Shown here: in pieces, positions 8,477-17,927 of the stretch
How the letters are laid out: each line of letters starts with the position of its first letter
Numbering within the stretch: the first letter of the stretch is position 1
Source: Lysobacter helvus
GTDB taxonomy: Bacteria > Pseudomonadota > Gammaproteobacteria > Xanthomonadales > Xanthomonadaceae
Length of the DNA stretch: 64,000 nucleotides
Reading direction: 5' to 3'
Assembly: GCF_018406645.1 (NCBI RefSeq)
Contig: NZ_AP024546.1
Location: 1,674,001 to 1,738,000 of the forward strand
Made by a program: the position numbers and the translations under genes
The notes under the pieces: model-generated
The model's database searches: none
Told to the model about the DNA's origin: nothing
The model's input: only the letters and a program-made list of their open reading frames with translations

Positions 8477-10978
8477 TCAGGCTTCGGCCGTCCGGCGCGT
8501 CCCGCGCAGCCGCGCCTGCAATGCGGCGCGCGCTTTCTCGAATTCATCCGTCACGATCGCCACCGCCACCGCGGGGCGGTCCAGCGTTTCCATGCGCGCG
8601 CCGAGTTCGACGCGCTTTGCCGCGGCGGACAATGCCATCGCGCCGAGGTTGGCACTCGAGGACTTCAGCGAATGCGAGGCTTCGCGCAACGCGCTGAAGT
8701 CCGGCGCCAGCGCCGCGCGTTCGAGCTGCGCCAGCAACTGCGGCGCGTCCTCCAGGAACACGTTGACGATGCGCGTGGCGTCGGCGCCGATGACCGCGTA
8801 GAGCTCGTCGAGCGCGCTGTCGTCGAGGACCGGATCGGCTTTGCTGGCGGACGGCATCGACATGGCGGGCGCTCCGGCGGCGGGCGAGGGCATCGAAGGC
8901 GGCATCGCATCCGGCATCGACGCGGCGGGCGCACTCGTCGCGCGCGTCGGCATGCTGTTCACGAGCATGCTGTCGATCGGATCCACCGGCGCGCTGATCT
9001 GCGAGGGACGCATCGCGGGCGTGTCGTGCGTCGGCGCACCGCGCAATGCATCGCCCATCGCGTTCGCACGTTCGAACGCGGCCGCCGACGGCGCGCGCGT
9101 CTTCCCGGCGTCCTGCAGCCAGCGGCGCAGGCAATGTTCGAGTTGTCCGCGCGTGACCGGCTTGGCGAGGTAGTCGTCCATGCCTGCGTCGAGGCAGCGC
9201 TGGCGATCGCCGGCCATCGCGTTGGCCGTCATCGCGACGATCGGCAAGTGCGGGCCCATCGGATCCGCGCTTTCGATCTCGCGCCAGCGGCGCGCGGCGC
9301 TGTAACCATCCAGCACCGGCATCTGGCAATCCATCAGCACCAGGTCGTAGTGGCCATCGCGCATGCGCATGAGCGCGGCTTCGCCGTTGGTCGCGGTATC
9401 GCAATCCAGGCCGAGCACGCTGAGCAGGCGTTGCGCGACGAGCAGGTTGACCGGGTTGTCCTCGACCAGCAGCACGCGCGCCTGGAAATGCTTCTGCGAC
9501 GACGGGGCATCCGAGCGCGCAGCGGTTTCCTGCGTGATCTCCGCGCCGCGCGAGGCGGGACGCGACAGCGCGGCGCGCAATTCGGCGTCGGGCGCCTGGC
9601 GCGGCAGCAGCGTTGCGCCGGTGCGCAGTTCCTGCGGCACTTCTTCGTCGCCGGCCAGGTACACCATGCGCACGTCGCCGAAGCTCGCGGTGCGCGCCAC
9701 GTTGCGATGCAATGCGATCGCGGTGGTGCGCATGCTCGACAGGTCCGCCAGCACCACGCCGTAGGTCCACGGCGGGCCTTGCGTCGCGGCGGCGCGCAGG
9801 CGGTCCAGCGCTTCCTGCGTCGTCTCCACCGTGGTCACGCGCAGGCCCCAGTTCGGCAACAGCATGCTCAGGCGGCTGCGCAGGCGCGCATCGGTGGACA
9901 GCAACAACAGGCGCTGCCCGCTGAGGTCCGCTTCGCGCGTGGGCATGTCGCCCAGGACTTTCAGCAGCGGCACTTCGAAATGGAACGTGGCGCCGTGGCC
10001 GGATTCGGATTGCACGCCGATGCGGCCGCCCATCAGGTCGACGATGCGCTGGCAGATCGCAAGGCCCAGGCCCGTGCCGCCGTACAGGCGCGTGGTGGAC
10101 GCGTCGGCCTGCGTGAATGCATGGAACAACCGCCCCTGTGCATCGGCCGGGATGCCGATCCCGGTGTCGCGCACTTCGAAGCGCAACTGGTGCTGCGCAG
10201 TGGATTCGCCCACGCGGCGCACGGTGATGGAAATCGAACCGCGCTCGGTGAACTTCACCGCATTGCTGATCAGGTTGGTCAGCACCTGGCGCAGGCGGAC
10301 CGGATCGCCGCGCACCGGCAGGCGCACGCCGGGATCCAGGTGCAGGTGCAAGCGCAGGCCCTTCGCTTCGGCGGGGCGTTCCATCAGCTGCATGACCGCT
10401 TCGAGCAGGTCGCGCAGGTTGAAGTTGGTGGTTTCCAGTTCGAGCTTGTTCGCTTCGAGCTTGGAGTAGTCGAGGATGTCGTCGACGATGCGCAGCAACT
10501 GCTGCGACGAGGTATACGCGGTGCGCACCAGTTCGTGCTGGTCGGGCAGCAGGCGCGCGTGCAGCAGCAGGTCGAGCATCGGCACGATGCCGTTGAGCGG
10601 CGTGCGGATTTCGTGGCTCATCGTGGCGAGGAATTCGCCCTTCGCCAGGACCGCCGACTCCGCGGCCTGCTTGGCCTTGGTGAGCTGGAGCTCGAGTTCG
10701 TGGTGGCGCTGGATCTCGCGCTGCAGCGCGTTGACCTCGACCTGCCCGCGCTGCGCGCGCTGCGCGATCAATTCCATCTGCGCTTCGCGGCGGTGCATCA
10801 CCCACACCACGACGACCAGCGCCACGAGCGCGGTGATCACGAACAGCAACGCGGCGTTCTGCCAGGGCCCCTGGATGCCGGAGGCGTCCATGCCGAGCGA
10901 GAACGCGGCGCCGGCGGCCGCACCGAGGGCGAGCCAGCGGACGGTCAGCCAGCGACTGGGCGTTTCACGATCTGGCAT
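8477..10978 (-). CDS. Hybrid sensor histidine kinase with pseudo-receiver, receiver and Hpt
   Basis: 833 residues. Two membrane helices (~15-33 and ~42-62) with almost no periplasmic loop; coiled linker; HisKA with His122 in MSHEIRTPLNG; HATPase with NLISNAVKF, DTGIGIP and GTGLGLAI (~230-340). A first receiver-like domain (~353-475) has STD where the acidic pair should be and is probably degenerate. A second receiver (~500-622) is intact with ED506-507, Asp550 (LVLMDCQMP) and Lys606. A Met/Pro/Ala-rich linker leads to an Hpt domain with His769 (EASHSLKSSS). This is a BarA-type phosphorelay. Its ATG overlaps the stop of the upstream REC-GGDEF-EAL gene (TGATG), so both are translated together and probably signal together. 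The frame is open far upstream, but that part lies inside the other gene. Confidence 0.93.
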   Translation of the reverse strand: MPDRETPSRWLTVRWLALGAAAGAAFSLGMDASGIQGPWQNAALLFVITALVALVVVVWVMHRREAQMELIAQRAQRGQVEVNALQREIQRHHELELQLTKAKQAAESAVLAKGEFLATMSHEIRTPLNGIVPMLDLLLHARLLPDQHELVRTAYTSSQQLLRIVDDILDYSKLEANKLELETTNFNLRDLLEAVMQLMERPAEAKGLRLHLHLDPGVRLPVRGDPVRLRQVLTNLISNAVKFTERGSISITVRRVGESTAQHQLRFEVRDTGIGIPADAQGRLFHAFTQADASTTRLYGGTGLGLAICQRIVDLMGGRIGVQSESGHGATFHFEVPLLKVLGDMPTREADLSGQRLLLLSTDARLRSRLSMLLPNWGLRVTTVETTQEALDRLRAAATQGPPWTYGVVLADLSSMRTTAIALHRNVARTASFGDVRMVYLAGDEEVPQELRTGATLLPRQAPDAELRAALSRPASRGAEITQETAARSDAPSSQKHFQARVLLVEDNPVNLLVAQRLLSVLGLDCDTATNGEAALMRMRDGHYDLVLMDCQMPVLDGYSAARRWREIESADPMGPHLPIVAMTANAMAGDRQRCLDAGMDDYLAKPVTRGQLEHCLRRWLQDAGKTRAPSAAAFERANAMGDALRGAPTHDTPAMRPSQISAPVDPIDSMLVNSMPTRATSAPAASMPDAMPPSMPSPAAGAPAMSMPSASKADPVLDDSALDELYAVIGADATRIVNVFLEDAPQLLAQLERAALAPDFSALREASHSLKSSSANLGAMALSAAAKRVELGARMETLDRPAVAVAIVTDEFEKARAALQARLRGTRRTAEA

Positions 10979-13125
10979 CAGAGCACCGCGTTCTTGAAGT
11001 CGAAATCGAGTTCGCTCGCCGCTTGCTGCACGAGGTTCCCCTGGATGAAGTCGATGCCGCTCATCCACAGCGTCGCCGCCGCCTGCGGATCCTCGACGCT
11101 GTGCCCGATCACCTGCAGGCCCTGGCGATGCGCGCGGTCGATGGAGGTGCGCATCGCATCGCGCATCGCGCCCGCTTCCTGGCCCAGCGCGTAGCGCGAG
11201 GACAGGCGCAGGTAGCCGAGCGGCAACTGCGAGAGCAGCGAATCGGCGTCGGGGCTGTGTTCGTACTGGCTCAGGCAGAACTGCACGCCGGCCGGCACCA
11301 TCGCTTCGCAGAACTGGCGCAGCGTGACCGAATGGATCAAGGCATCGCCCAGGCGCACGTCGATGACGAGCGAGGGGCCTTCGAGCCCGCGCACGGCGAT
11401 CGCCGAGGCCAGCCAGTCCGCGTAGGCATCCCGCGCCAGCGTGCGCGGCGATTGCGGCACGAACAGGCGCACCGGGCGTCCTTGGGCGCGGCGTTGCTGC
11501 AGCACGTCGAGCGCGCGCTCGAGCACCCAGCGGTCGATGTCGTGGATGGTGCCGGAGGCTTCGGCGGCCGGCACGATTTCCGCGGCGTTGTGCAGCGTGC
11601 CGTCCGGGGCATGCATGCGCAGCAACGTCTGGTATTGCGCTTCGTCGCCGCCGGCGACCGCGACGATCGGCTGGTAGATGAGTTCGAAACGATCGTCGGC
11701 GAGCGCATCGCGCAGGAAATCCGACAGATCGCTGGTGGCCGCGATGTCCGGCGGATCGAACGCGGCGATGCCGATCGGCGTCGAACGCGCCTGGCGCGCG
11801 GCGAGTTCCGCCGCTTCCAGCGCGGTGCCCGCATCGGTGAAGCCGTGGCGCATGGCGGCGTAACCCACCGTCGCACGCAGGCGCAGCGGGTGGCCGTCGA
11901 CGTCGAAGGTGTGTTGCGCGATGCCGTCGCGCCACACGCGGGCCTGCGATTCCAGGCGCGTGTCGTCCACGTCCGGCGTGAACACGAGGAATGCGTTGTC
12001 GTTGAGGCGCGTCGCGAGGCTGGCGCCGGCGAGGTCGCCGATGCGGCGGCCTGCGTCCGTCATCAGGCGTTCGAGGTTGGCGTAACCGTAGCGGTCGCGC
12101 AGCGTGGCGGAACCTTCGATCTCGATGAAGTACACGCCACCGCCCAGCGGCGAAGGCAGGCTGGCGCCGAGGCGCTGCAGCAGGTGGGAACGCGCCATCA
12201 GGCCGGTCGCCGGGTGGCGGCTGGCTTCGGTCATGCGCGACTTGCCGAGCGCGCGCGCGCGCTTGACGCGGCTTTCGATCGCGGCCACCAGGTGGCGCGG
12301 GCGGATGGGCTTCTGCAGGAAGTCGTCCGCGCCGCATTCCAGCACTTCGTACTGCTTTTCCGGATCGGTGTCGCCGGTGAGGAACACGATCGGCGTGTGC
12401 AGGAAGATTTCGTGTTCGCGGATGAGCGCGGTGAGTTCGGTGCCGCTCAGGCCCGGCATGTGCAGGTCCATCAGCACGAGGTCCGGGCGCGTGCGCATCA
12501 TCGTTTCGATGACGTCGCGCGGTTCGGAGGCCACCAGCGCTTCGATGCCGGCGCCGTTGAGCACGCCTTCGGCGAACAGCGCCTGGGCGCGGTCGTCTTC
12601 CACGATCAGCACGCGGTAGGGCGGTTCGTCGCCGGTGCCGAGCGGAGGCAACGCCACGGCAGGCGACGAGGATTCCATGGTCGACGGCGCGGCAGCGGGC
12701 ACGTCGGGGGCATCGGCGGGCGGTGCATCCCCGCTCCAGCGGCGCCAGTAATTGGCCGGCGGCGTTTCGCTGCGCGCGGGATGCGCATCGTCGTGCTTGG
12801 CGCCGTGCGCGGTCATCTTCAGCAACAGGCCTTCGACGGTGGCGATCAGCGACGCGGTGGCGCTGGCATCCGGGAAGTGTTGCGCGTTGCGCGCGGCCGT
12901 CATCGGCCCGCGCAGTTGTGACAGCGTGCTCGCCCACTGCGGATCCACCTGCGTGGCGAGGCCCTGCAGGCGGTCGATCTCGTGCGCGATCTGTTCGAAG
13001 CTGGTCGCGTCCCAGCCCTGGCCACGACGATTGCGCAGGTTCAGTGCGAGTCCGTCGATGCCATTGCGGAACGTCGTGCCCGGATCGTTGGGCGCGCTGG
13101 TGCGTTTGGATCTGGTGGCGGGCAT
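10978..13125 (-). CDS. Response regulator with degenerate GGDEF and EAL domains
   Basis: 715 residues. Residues ~1-110 form a helical region of unknown type, then a Pro/Ala linker. The receiver (~170-290) is intact with ED176-177 and Asp220 (LVLMDLHMP). A GGDEF-like domain follows (~300-430) whose signature loop reads RLNDNAFLVF, so GGDEF is lost and cyclase activity is unlikely. The EAL-like domain (~440-700) begins with FELIYQPIV, but the EAL triad position reads QTLLRM and later metal-site acids are missing (VIDVRLGD), so phosphodiesterase activity is unlikely too. This pattern recalls c-di-GMP receptor or scaffold proteins such as FimX. ATG preceded by GGGGGA. It is coupled to the downstream hybrid kinase by TGATG. 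Confidence 0.9.
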   Translation of the reverse strand: MPATRSKRTSAPNDPGTTFRNGIDGLALNLRNRRGQGWDATSFEQIAHEIDRLQGLATQVDPQWASTLSQLRGPMTAARNAQHFPDASATASLIATVEGLLLKMTAHGAKHDDAHPARSETPPANYWRRWSGDAPPADAPDVPAAAPSTMESSSPAVALPPLGTGDEPPYRVLIVEDDRAQALFAEGVLNGAGIEALVASEPRDVIETMMRTRPDLVLMDLHMPGLSGTELTALIREHEIFLHTPIVFLTGDTDPEKQYEVLECGADDFLQKPIRPRHLVAAIESRVKRARALGKSRMTEASRHPATGLMARSHLLQRLGASLPSPLGGGVYFIEIEGSATLRDRYGYANLERLMTDAGRRIGDLAGASLATRLNDNAFLVFTPDVDDTRLESQARVWRDGIAQHTFDVDGHPLRLRATVGYAAMRHGFTDAGTALEAAELAARQARSTPIGIAAFDPPDIAATSDLSDFLRDALADDRFELIYQPIVAVAGGDEAQYQTLLRMHAPDGTLHNAAEIVPAAEASGTIHDIDRWVLERALDVLQQRRAQGRPVRLFVPQSPRTLARDAYADWLASAIAVRGLEGPSLVIDVRLGDALIHSVTLRQFCEAMVPAGVQFCLSQYEHSPDADSLLSQLPLGYLRLSSRYALGQEAGAMRDAMRTSIDRAHRQGLQVIGHSVEDPQAAATLWMSGIDFIQGNLVQQAASELDFDFKNAVL

Positions 13126-13230
13126 TCGTTCCCCCGGCGTAAGGCCGCCATTATTGCGTTCTCCCCATCAACGTTTCGCACGTAATACGGCCGCTTGGGC
13201 GGCCAGATGCGGATTAACGTGACGCGGGCC

Positions 13231-13836
13231 TCAATGGCGAAGTTCGGTCGCCGGCGCCGGCGGGCGCGGCGCGAACAGCGCGCGTCGCACGCGCCGCCAC
13301 ACCCACCACACCGCCATCGCCAGCAGGGCGCTCACGGCCACGACGATTGCGAGCGCGAGGAAAGGATGCGCGAACGCGAGCGCAAGTCCGCCCACGACCG
13401 CGACGTCTTCGGTCACCGAGGCGGTCCAGTTGCTGACCGGTTCGGGCGAGGTGTTCAGCAGGGCGCGGGTGCCGGCCTTCAGCAGGTGGCTGGACAACGC
13501 CACGCCGGCGCCGGTAGCCAGCATGCCGGCGCCCAGGTCGCCGTTGGGGGACAGCGTCGCCGCGGCGAGGAACGCCCCGACGGGGACGCGCAGCAGCGTG
13601 TGCAGGAAATCCCAGCCCGAGTCCACGCCCGGGATCTTGTCCGCGAAGAATTCGACGGTCGCGAGCAGCCCGGACACGCCGAGCACCCACGGCGAGGTGG
13701 CCACGTCCAGCGCCGGGGGCAGGTCCAGCCAGCCCATCACGCCGGCCAGGCCGAGGCCGAAGACCGTCAGGTACACCCGGATCCCCGCCATCCACGCCAG
13801 CAGGATTCCGATAGCGAAAAGGTGGGCCTGCGACAT
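13231..13836 (-). CDS. DUF4126 family membrane protein
   Basis: 201 residues with about five hydrophobic segments (LFAIGILLAWMAGIRVYLTV at the start; others near 45, 80, 105 and 150-175). The order of a glycine-rich N-terminal segment, the FFADKIPGVDSGWDFLHTLL motif and a C-terminal helix with a basic tail is typical of DUF4126 proteins of unknown function in the inner membrane. It is separated from the regulator pair by 105 bases and divergent from the next gene. Whether it transports anything is not known. Confidence 0.85.
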   Translation of the reverse strand: MSQAHLFAIGILLAWMAGIRVYLTVFGLGLAGVMGWLDLPPALDVATSPWVLGVSGLLATVEFFADKIPGVDSGWDFLHTLLRVPVGAFLAAATLSPNGDLGAGMLATGAGVALSSHLLKAGTRALLNTSPEPVSNWTASVTEDVAVVGGLALAFAHPFLALAIVVAVSALLAMAVWWVWRRVRRALFAPRPPAPATELRH

Positions 13837-13934
13837 GGGGCAATTCCTCCGTTCCGCGCGCTGTGATGGCTTTACACTCGCCGCCCGACTATACGCGCCG
13901 CCCCGCGACCGTCCCGTGGAGTTCGCCGCCGACC

Positions 13935-14660
13935 ATGGCCACGCCCCCGCCCAGATTCGAGATCGTCCCCCGCGCCGCCAGCCGTGTTCCCGGTTGGGCG
14001 ATGGCCGTGGGTGGCCTCGTGCTGGGGCTGGCGCTCGGCGCCGGGCTGGCCTGGTGGCTGCACGCCCCGGCGGCGGGTTCGCCCGAAGCGAAGATGGCCG
14101 ACGCCGAGCGTCGCCTCGCCGCCCAGCAGCAGGTCATCGGCGAACTCCAGCAGCGGGTCGCCACGCTGGGCCGGTCCGACCAGATCAGCCGCGATGCCAA
14201 CCGCGACGTCCAGGACACGCTGGCCGAGAAGGACGAACAGATCGCCAGCCTGCGCGCCGACGTGGCCTTCTACGAACGCTTCGTGGGCGGGGGCGGCGAA
14301 CGCCGCGGCCTGTCGGTGCATTCGGCCGAATTCGCGAAGGAAGCCGGCGGCAGCTGGCGCTACCAGGTCGTCCTCACCCAGAGCCTCAACCGCGGCGCGG
14401 TGAGCCAGGGCGACATGCGCTTCGACGTGGAAGGCATGCGGGACGGGAAGCTTGCGACGGTGAAGTGGGACGCGTTGCAAACAAAGCCGGGCGCGCCGGC
14501 GCAACACTACGACTTCCGTTATTTCCAGCGTTTGGGCGGCAGCATCGTGCTCCCGCCCGGCTTCACCCCGCAGCGCGTCAAGGTCGCGCTGCGCGGCAAT
14601 GGCGCCAACGTCGACCAGGCGTTCGCGTGGACATTGATGTCGACCCCCGGGGAATCCTGA
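13935..14660 (+). CDS. Single-pass membrane protein with coiled coil (DUF6776-like)
   Basis: 241 residues. A short basic N-terminus, one membrane helix (~20-45, [19 protein letters not shown]), a coiled coil (~55-110, many Gln/Glu/Leu) and a beta-rich C-terminal domain with [21 protein letters not shown] believe this matches a small uncharacterised family (DUF6776) found near bactofilin genes, but the name is from memory. The stop overlaps the bactofilin start (TGATG), which suggests a shared role in cell-shape or envelope organisation. The start is the first ATG with a plausible upstream GGAG; an in-frame ATG at 13866 is possible. Confidence 0.7.
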   Translation: MATPPPRFEIVPRAASRVPGWAMAVGGLVLGLALGAGLAWWLHAPAAGSPEAKMADAERRLAAQQQVIGELQQRVATLGRSDQISRDANRDVQDTLAEKDEQIASLRADVAFYERFVGGGGERRGLSVHSAEFAKEAGGSWRYQVVLTQSLNRGAVSQGDMRFDVEGMRDGKLATVKWDALQTKPGAPAQHYDFRYFQRLGGSIVLPPGFTPQRVKVALRGNGANVDQAFAWTLMSTPGES

Positions 14661-15088
14661 TGTTCAAGCAACAGAGCAAGCCTTCTTCGCGCGACGGCCA
14701 GGCCGTCGACACCCTCATCGGCGCGCAGGTCACCTTCCGCGGCGATATCGAATTCAGCGGCGGCCTGTACGTCGAGGGCCGCATCATCGGCAGCGTCACG
14801 GCCACGCCGGGTGGGCGCGCCGTGCTGATGCTGGCCGAATCGGGCGTCATCGAAGGCGAAGTCCACGCCCCGGTCGTGATGATCGACGGGCGCCTGGAAG
14901 GCGACGTCCACGCCACCGATCGCGTCGAACTGGCCGCCAAGGCCCGCGTGCAGGGCAATGTCCATTACCGCGTGGTGGAAATGCACGCCGGTGCCCAGGT
15001 GACGGGTCGCCTCGTTCACATGGAATCCCCGGCCGGCGACAACGTCCTCGACGCAATGCCTGCCCTCGCCGCAGCAAACGCCGCTTGA
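14660..15088 (+). CDS. Bactofilin (polymer-forming cytoskeletal protein)
   Basis: 142 residues. A central DUF583/bactofilin beta-helix (~20-120) with periodic hydrophobic repeats: [46 protein letters not shown], then [20 protein letters not shown]. Bactofilins polymerise without nucleotide and organise cell-wall synthesis or polar structures, often attached to the membrane through a hydrophobic N-terminus; here the N-terminus is polar, so attachment may come from the upstream coupled membrane protein. The ATG shares its A with the TGA of that gene. It ends 32 bases before erpA. Confidence 0.92.
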   Translation: MFKQQSKPSSRDGQAVDTLIGAQVTFRGDIEFSGGLYVEGRIIGSVTATPGGRAVLMLAESGVIEGEVHAPVVMIDGRLEGDVHATDRVELAAKARVQGNVHYRVVEMHAGAQVTGRLVHMESPAGDNVLDAMPALAAANAA

Positions 15089-15120
15089 TCGGGGCGGGCC
15101 CCGCCCGCATCTTGTCGCGC

Positions 15121-15483
15121 ATGACCACGCTCCTCCCGACCTACCAGACCCTCGATACCCCCGTGCAGTTCTCGCCCTCGGCCGCGGCCAAGGTGCGTGA
15201 ACTGATCGCGGGGGAGGGCAATGCCGACCTCAAGCTGCGCGTCTACATCCAGGGCGGCGGGTGCTCGGGCTTCCAGTACGGCTTCGAATTCGACGAGACG
15301 CGGGGCGAAGACGACGTGGCCGTGGAAACCGACGGCGTCACGTTGCTCGTCGATCCGCTGAGCCTCCAGTACCTGATGGGCGCCGAGGTCGACTACAGCG
15401 AATCCCTGCAGGGCGCGCAGTTCGTCATCCGCAACCCCAACGCGAAGACCACCTGCGGGTGCGGCAGCAGCTTCACCGTCTGA
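15121..15483 (+). CDS. erpA: Iron-sulfur cluster insertion protein ErpA
   Basis: 120 residues. A-type carrier that passes [Fe-S] clusters to apoproteins such as IspG. The three conserved cysteines are present: Cys48 ([11 protein letters not shown]), and Cys112 and Cys114 in TTCGCGSSF near the C-terminus. Also LMGAEVDY and FVIRNPNAK are typical of ErpA. I chose the ATG at 15121; an upstream TTG at 15085 in the same frame would add residues without family support. It is followed 57 bases later by nudC on the same strand. Confidence 0.94.
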   Translation: MTTLLPTYQTLDTPVQFSPSAAAKVRELIAGEGNADLKLRVYIQGGGCSGFQYGFEFDETRGEDDVAVETDGVTLLVDPLSLQYLMGAEVDYSESLQGAQFVIRNPNAKTTCGCGSSFTV

Positions 15484-15540
15484 CCGAAGTTTCATCGACT
15501 GACCGATAATCGCCGCCGGCTTCCCCGTCGACGGCGGTCC

Positions 15541-16449
15541 ATGTCTCCGAATTCGCCCTTCGCCTTCGTCGACGACGCGCTCGATCGCGCCGACGCCCTC
15601 CGCGACGATCCCGACGCGCTCGCGCAACGGTGGCCCGGCGCACGCGTGTTGCTGCTCGATGACGACGCACGCGCCGTCGCCGACGATCGCGGCGCGCTGC
15701 TCGCGCCCGAAGGCGCCACGCTCGGTGGCGGCCCCGGCACCGCAACCTTCCTTGGATTGCGCAACGACGGCACCGCGTGGTTTTCGCAACGCCTCGCCAC
15801 GACCGCGTTCGACGCCCCCGGACGCCTCGACCTGCGCAGCGCCGCGGCGCAATGGCCCGCCTTCGACAGCACCGTGTTCGCGCAGGCACGCGCGATGCAG
15901 CACTGGCACGACCGCCACAAGTTCTGCGGCGCATGCGGTGGCGAGATCGCGTTCGTGCGCGCCGGCTGGCTTGGCCGCTGCGCGCGCTGCGGCAGCGAAC
16001 ATTACCCGCGCACCGACCAGGCCATCATCGTCGCGGTGAGCGACGGGCAACGGTTGTTGCTCGGTCGCCAGCGCGCCTGGCCCGCGCGACGGTGGTCGGT
16101 GATCGCCGGCTTCGTCGAACCGGGCGAATCGCTCGAGCAGACGGTCGCGCGCGAAGTGATGGAAGAAACCGGCGTGCGCGTGCGCGCGAGCCGTTACGTG
16201 GCCTCGCAACCGTGGGCCTTTCCCGGATCGCTGATGCTGGGCTTCCTCGCCGATGGCGAGCCCGACGTCCCGCAGGCGGGCGACGAACTCGAGGACGTGC
16301 GCTGGTTCGACGCCGCGACCATCCGGGCCGGCCTTGCGCGCGACTGGATGGTGCCGCCCGGTGAAGACGAAGAAGGCATCGGCCTGTCCCCACCCATTTC
16401 CATTGCGCGCTGGTTGATCGAGACCTGGTTGGCCACCGTCACATCCTGA
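15541..16449 (+). CDS. nudC: NAD(+) diphosphatase / RNA decapping enzyme NudC
   Basis: 302 residues. NudC hydrolyses NADH or NAD+ to NMN(H) and AMP and removes NAD caps from RNA. Seen here: four-cysteine zinc site Cys129, Cys132, Cys147, Cys150 (FCGACGGE and CARCGSEHYPR), the Nudix box at ~190-212 (GFVEPGESLEQTV, REVMEETGV), and the SQPWAFPGS motif that binds NAD; the usual sequence is SQPWPFPxS, so one Pro is Ala. The ~100-residue N-terminal domain is weakly conserved, as usual. Second Nudix decapping-type enzyme in the window besides rppH. Confidence 0.94.
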   Translation: MSPNSPFAFVDDALDRADALRDDPDALAQRWPGARVLLLDDDARAVADDRGALLAPEGATLGGGPGTATFLGLRNDGTAWFSQRLATTAFDAPGRLDLRSAAAQWPAFDSTVFAQARAMQHWHDRHKFCGACGGEIAFVRAGWLGRCARCGSEHYPRTDQAIIVAVSDGQRLLLGRQRAWPARRWSVIAGFVEPGESLEQTVAREVMEETGVRVRASRYVASQPWAFPGSLMLGFLADGEPDVPQAGDELEDVRWFDAATIRAGLARDWMVPPGEDEEGIGLSPPISIARWLIETWLATVTS

Positions 16450-16511
16450 TTGCCGGGCGGATGATTCCGTAGAATGCAGGCGACGCCCGGGAAGGCGCCG
16501 CGGAGTGCCCG

Positions 16512-17426
16512 ATGTCCGTCACCTTGATTGCCGTAGTCATCGCCCTCGTCGTGGGCCACACGATGCCCGCGCTCGTCGCGTTGCGGCGCTACGACTGGTT
16601 CATCCGCTGGCTCGAATGGCTGGGCGCGCAGCTCGGCGAGAACACCGGCTGGCGCGGTGGCCTTGGCCTGGTGTTCGCGATCGCGCCGCCGCTGGTGCTG
16701 GTCGCGCTCCTGCAGGCGGCGCTGCACCACGAACCGCTGGGCTTGCTGTCGTTCCTGTTCTCGCTGGCGATCCTGTTCTACGCGTGGGGTCCGCGCGATC
16801 TCGACCATGACGTCGAAGCCGTCGTCGAAGCCGCCGATCCCGACGCGCGCCGCGCCGCCGCCGGCCGCCTGTTCCCGGAACGCGACGCGCCGTCGATGGA
16901 TGGCGGCTCCCTCGTCGAGGCCGTGTTCCGCTGCGCGCTATGGCGCTGGTTCGGCGTGTTGTTCTGGTTCCTGCTGCTCGGCCCGTTCGGCGCGTTGCTG
17001 TATCGCCTCGTCTCGCTGTGCGCGCAGGGCGAAGCCCGCAAGCGCATGCCCGAAGGGGCATCGCAGACCGCGCGCGCGACGCTTGCGATCCTCGACTGGC
17101 CCGTGGCGCAACTGATGACGCTCTCGCTCGCGCTGGTCGGCAACTTCGACAGCGTGTTTTCCGCGTGGAAGGAATCCGGCGGCGCAGGCTGGACGGGCGA
17201 CACGCGGTTCCTCGCCGCCGCCGCGCGCGCGAGCGTGCGCAGCGAACTGGCGGACGAAGCCCTCGACGACGTGGATGCCGAATACACCGCCGATGGCGGC
17301 AGCACCGTCGCGCGCGTGATCCCCGGCCTGCCGGAACTGCGCGATGCGATGAGCCTGGTGTGGCGCATCCTGCTGTTGTGGCTGGCGGTGCTGGCGTTGT
17401 TCGTGATCGCGGGTTGGGTGGCGTGA
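16512..17426 (+). CDS. ampE: AmpE-like regulatory inner-membrane protein
   Basis: 304 residues with about four membrane segments (~3-17, ~52-92 in two, ~150-172, ~278-302). The family pattern is visible: HDVEAVVEAADP, LFWFLLLGPFGALLYRL, then a cytosolic middle part and a C-terminal helix. AmpE proteins (CobD/AmpE superfamily) are membrane signalling proteins tied to beta-lactamase induction through AmpD; no ampD is adjacent here, so the regulatory role is inferred from family only. Not part of a clear operon. Confidence 0.8.
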   Translation: MSVTLIAVVIALVVGHTMPALVALRRYDWFIRWLEWLGAQLGENTGWRGGLGLVFAIAPPLVLVALLQAALHHEPLGLLSFLFSLAILFYAWGPRDLDHDVEAVVEAADPDARRAAAGRLFPERDAPSMDGGSLVEAVFRCALWRWFGVLFWFLLLGPFGALLYRLVSLCAQGEARKRMPEGASQTARATLAILDWPVAQLMTLSLALVGNFDSVFSAWKESGGAGWTGDTRFLAAAARASVRSELADEALDDVDAEYTADGGSTVARVIPGLPELRDAMSLVWRILLLWLAVLALFVIAGWVA

Positions 17427-17448
17427 GTCTGCGCACCCGCGGCTTGCG

Positions 17449-17838
17449 TCAGCGCTTCTTCTCGTAATCCGAGAGCAACTCGATCAATTCGCGCACCAGC
17501 TTGCGCTTGCGCACATGCAACGCGAAGAACGCATCCATCGCGTGCTGGTCCTGCGCGGCGATGCGAAAGACGCCTTGCGGTTCTCGCACGCGCGTTGATT
17601 TGTCTGCGCCGTACTGCAGAACGTTGGGATCAATGCGCAGCAAACTCGCCAAAGCCAACAGATTCCGGTGCCTCGGCATGCTTTTTCCATGCAACCAGCT
17701 GGAGATGGCCTGCGGTGTCGGCGAGTCCCCACCGAAGCGCGGAAGCAGCCTGGCAAGCTCCGAAGGGCTCTCTGCATAGCCTGCTTGCTTGAGGCATGCA
17801 CGCAGTCGCTCACCGAACAACGTCTGTTCACTTTTCAT
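17449..17838 (-). CDS. Xre-family DNA-binding regulator
   Basis: 129 residues. An N-terminal helix-turn-helix (~8-60) with the Xre layout: FGERLRACLKQAGYAESPSE, then PTPQAISSWLHG as the recognition helix and KSMPRHRNLLALASLL after it. The C-terminal part (~85-129) is a basic/acidic helix ending in LLSDYEKKR. It is visibly lower in GC than its neighbours, a sign of recent acquisition. It is divergent from the unknown protein at 17928, with an AT-rich 89-base gap between them; the likely targets are its own promoter and that of this neighbour. Confidence 0.88.
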   Translation of the reverse strand: MKSEQTLFGERLRACLKQAGYAESPSELARLLPRFGGDSPTPQAISSWLHGKSMPRHRNLLALASLLRIDPNVLQYGADKSTRVREPQGVFRIAAQDQHAMDAFFALHVRKRKLVRELIELLSDYEKKR

Positions 17839-17927
17839 GGCCGGAAGGTAGGCGGGGGCCTGCGAACGCCATGCAAATATTCTTTTATGCTCGTCGCCTG
17901 AACCACTTTCAGCGGAGGCGGGACGAC
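17839..17927. promoter_or_regulatory. AT-rich divergent control region
   Basis: The gap between the Xre gene and the unknown gene contains an AT-rich core around 17871-17888 (TGCAAATATTCTTTTATGC), unusual in this GC-rich sequence, and the ribosome-binding site GGAGG (17914-17918) for the plus-strand gene. It probably holds divergent promoters and the regulator's operator. I could not find a clean inverted repeat. Confidence 0.45.

Noticed and set aside
10978-13125. Active diguanylate cyclase or phosphodiesterase
   Set aside because: Both catalytic signatures are degenerate, so I describe it as a probable receptor or scaffold.
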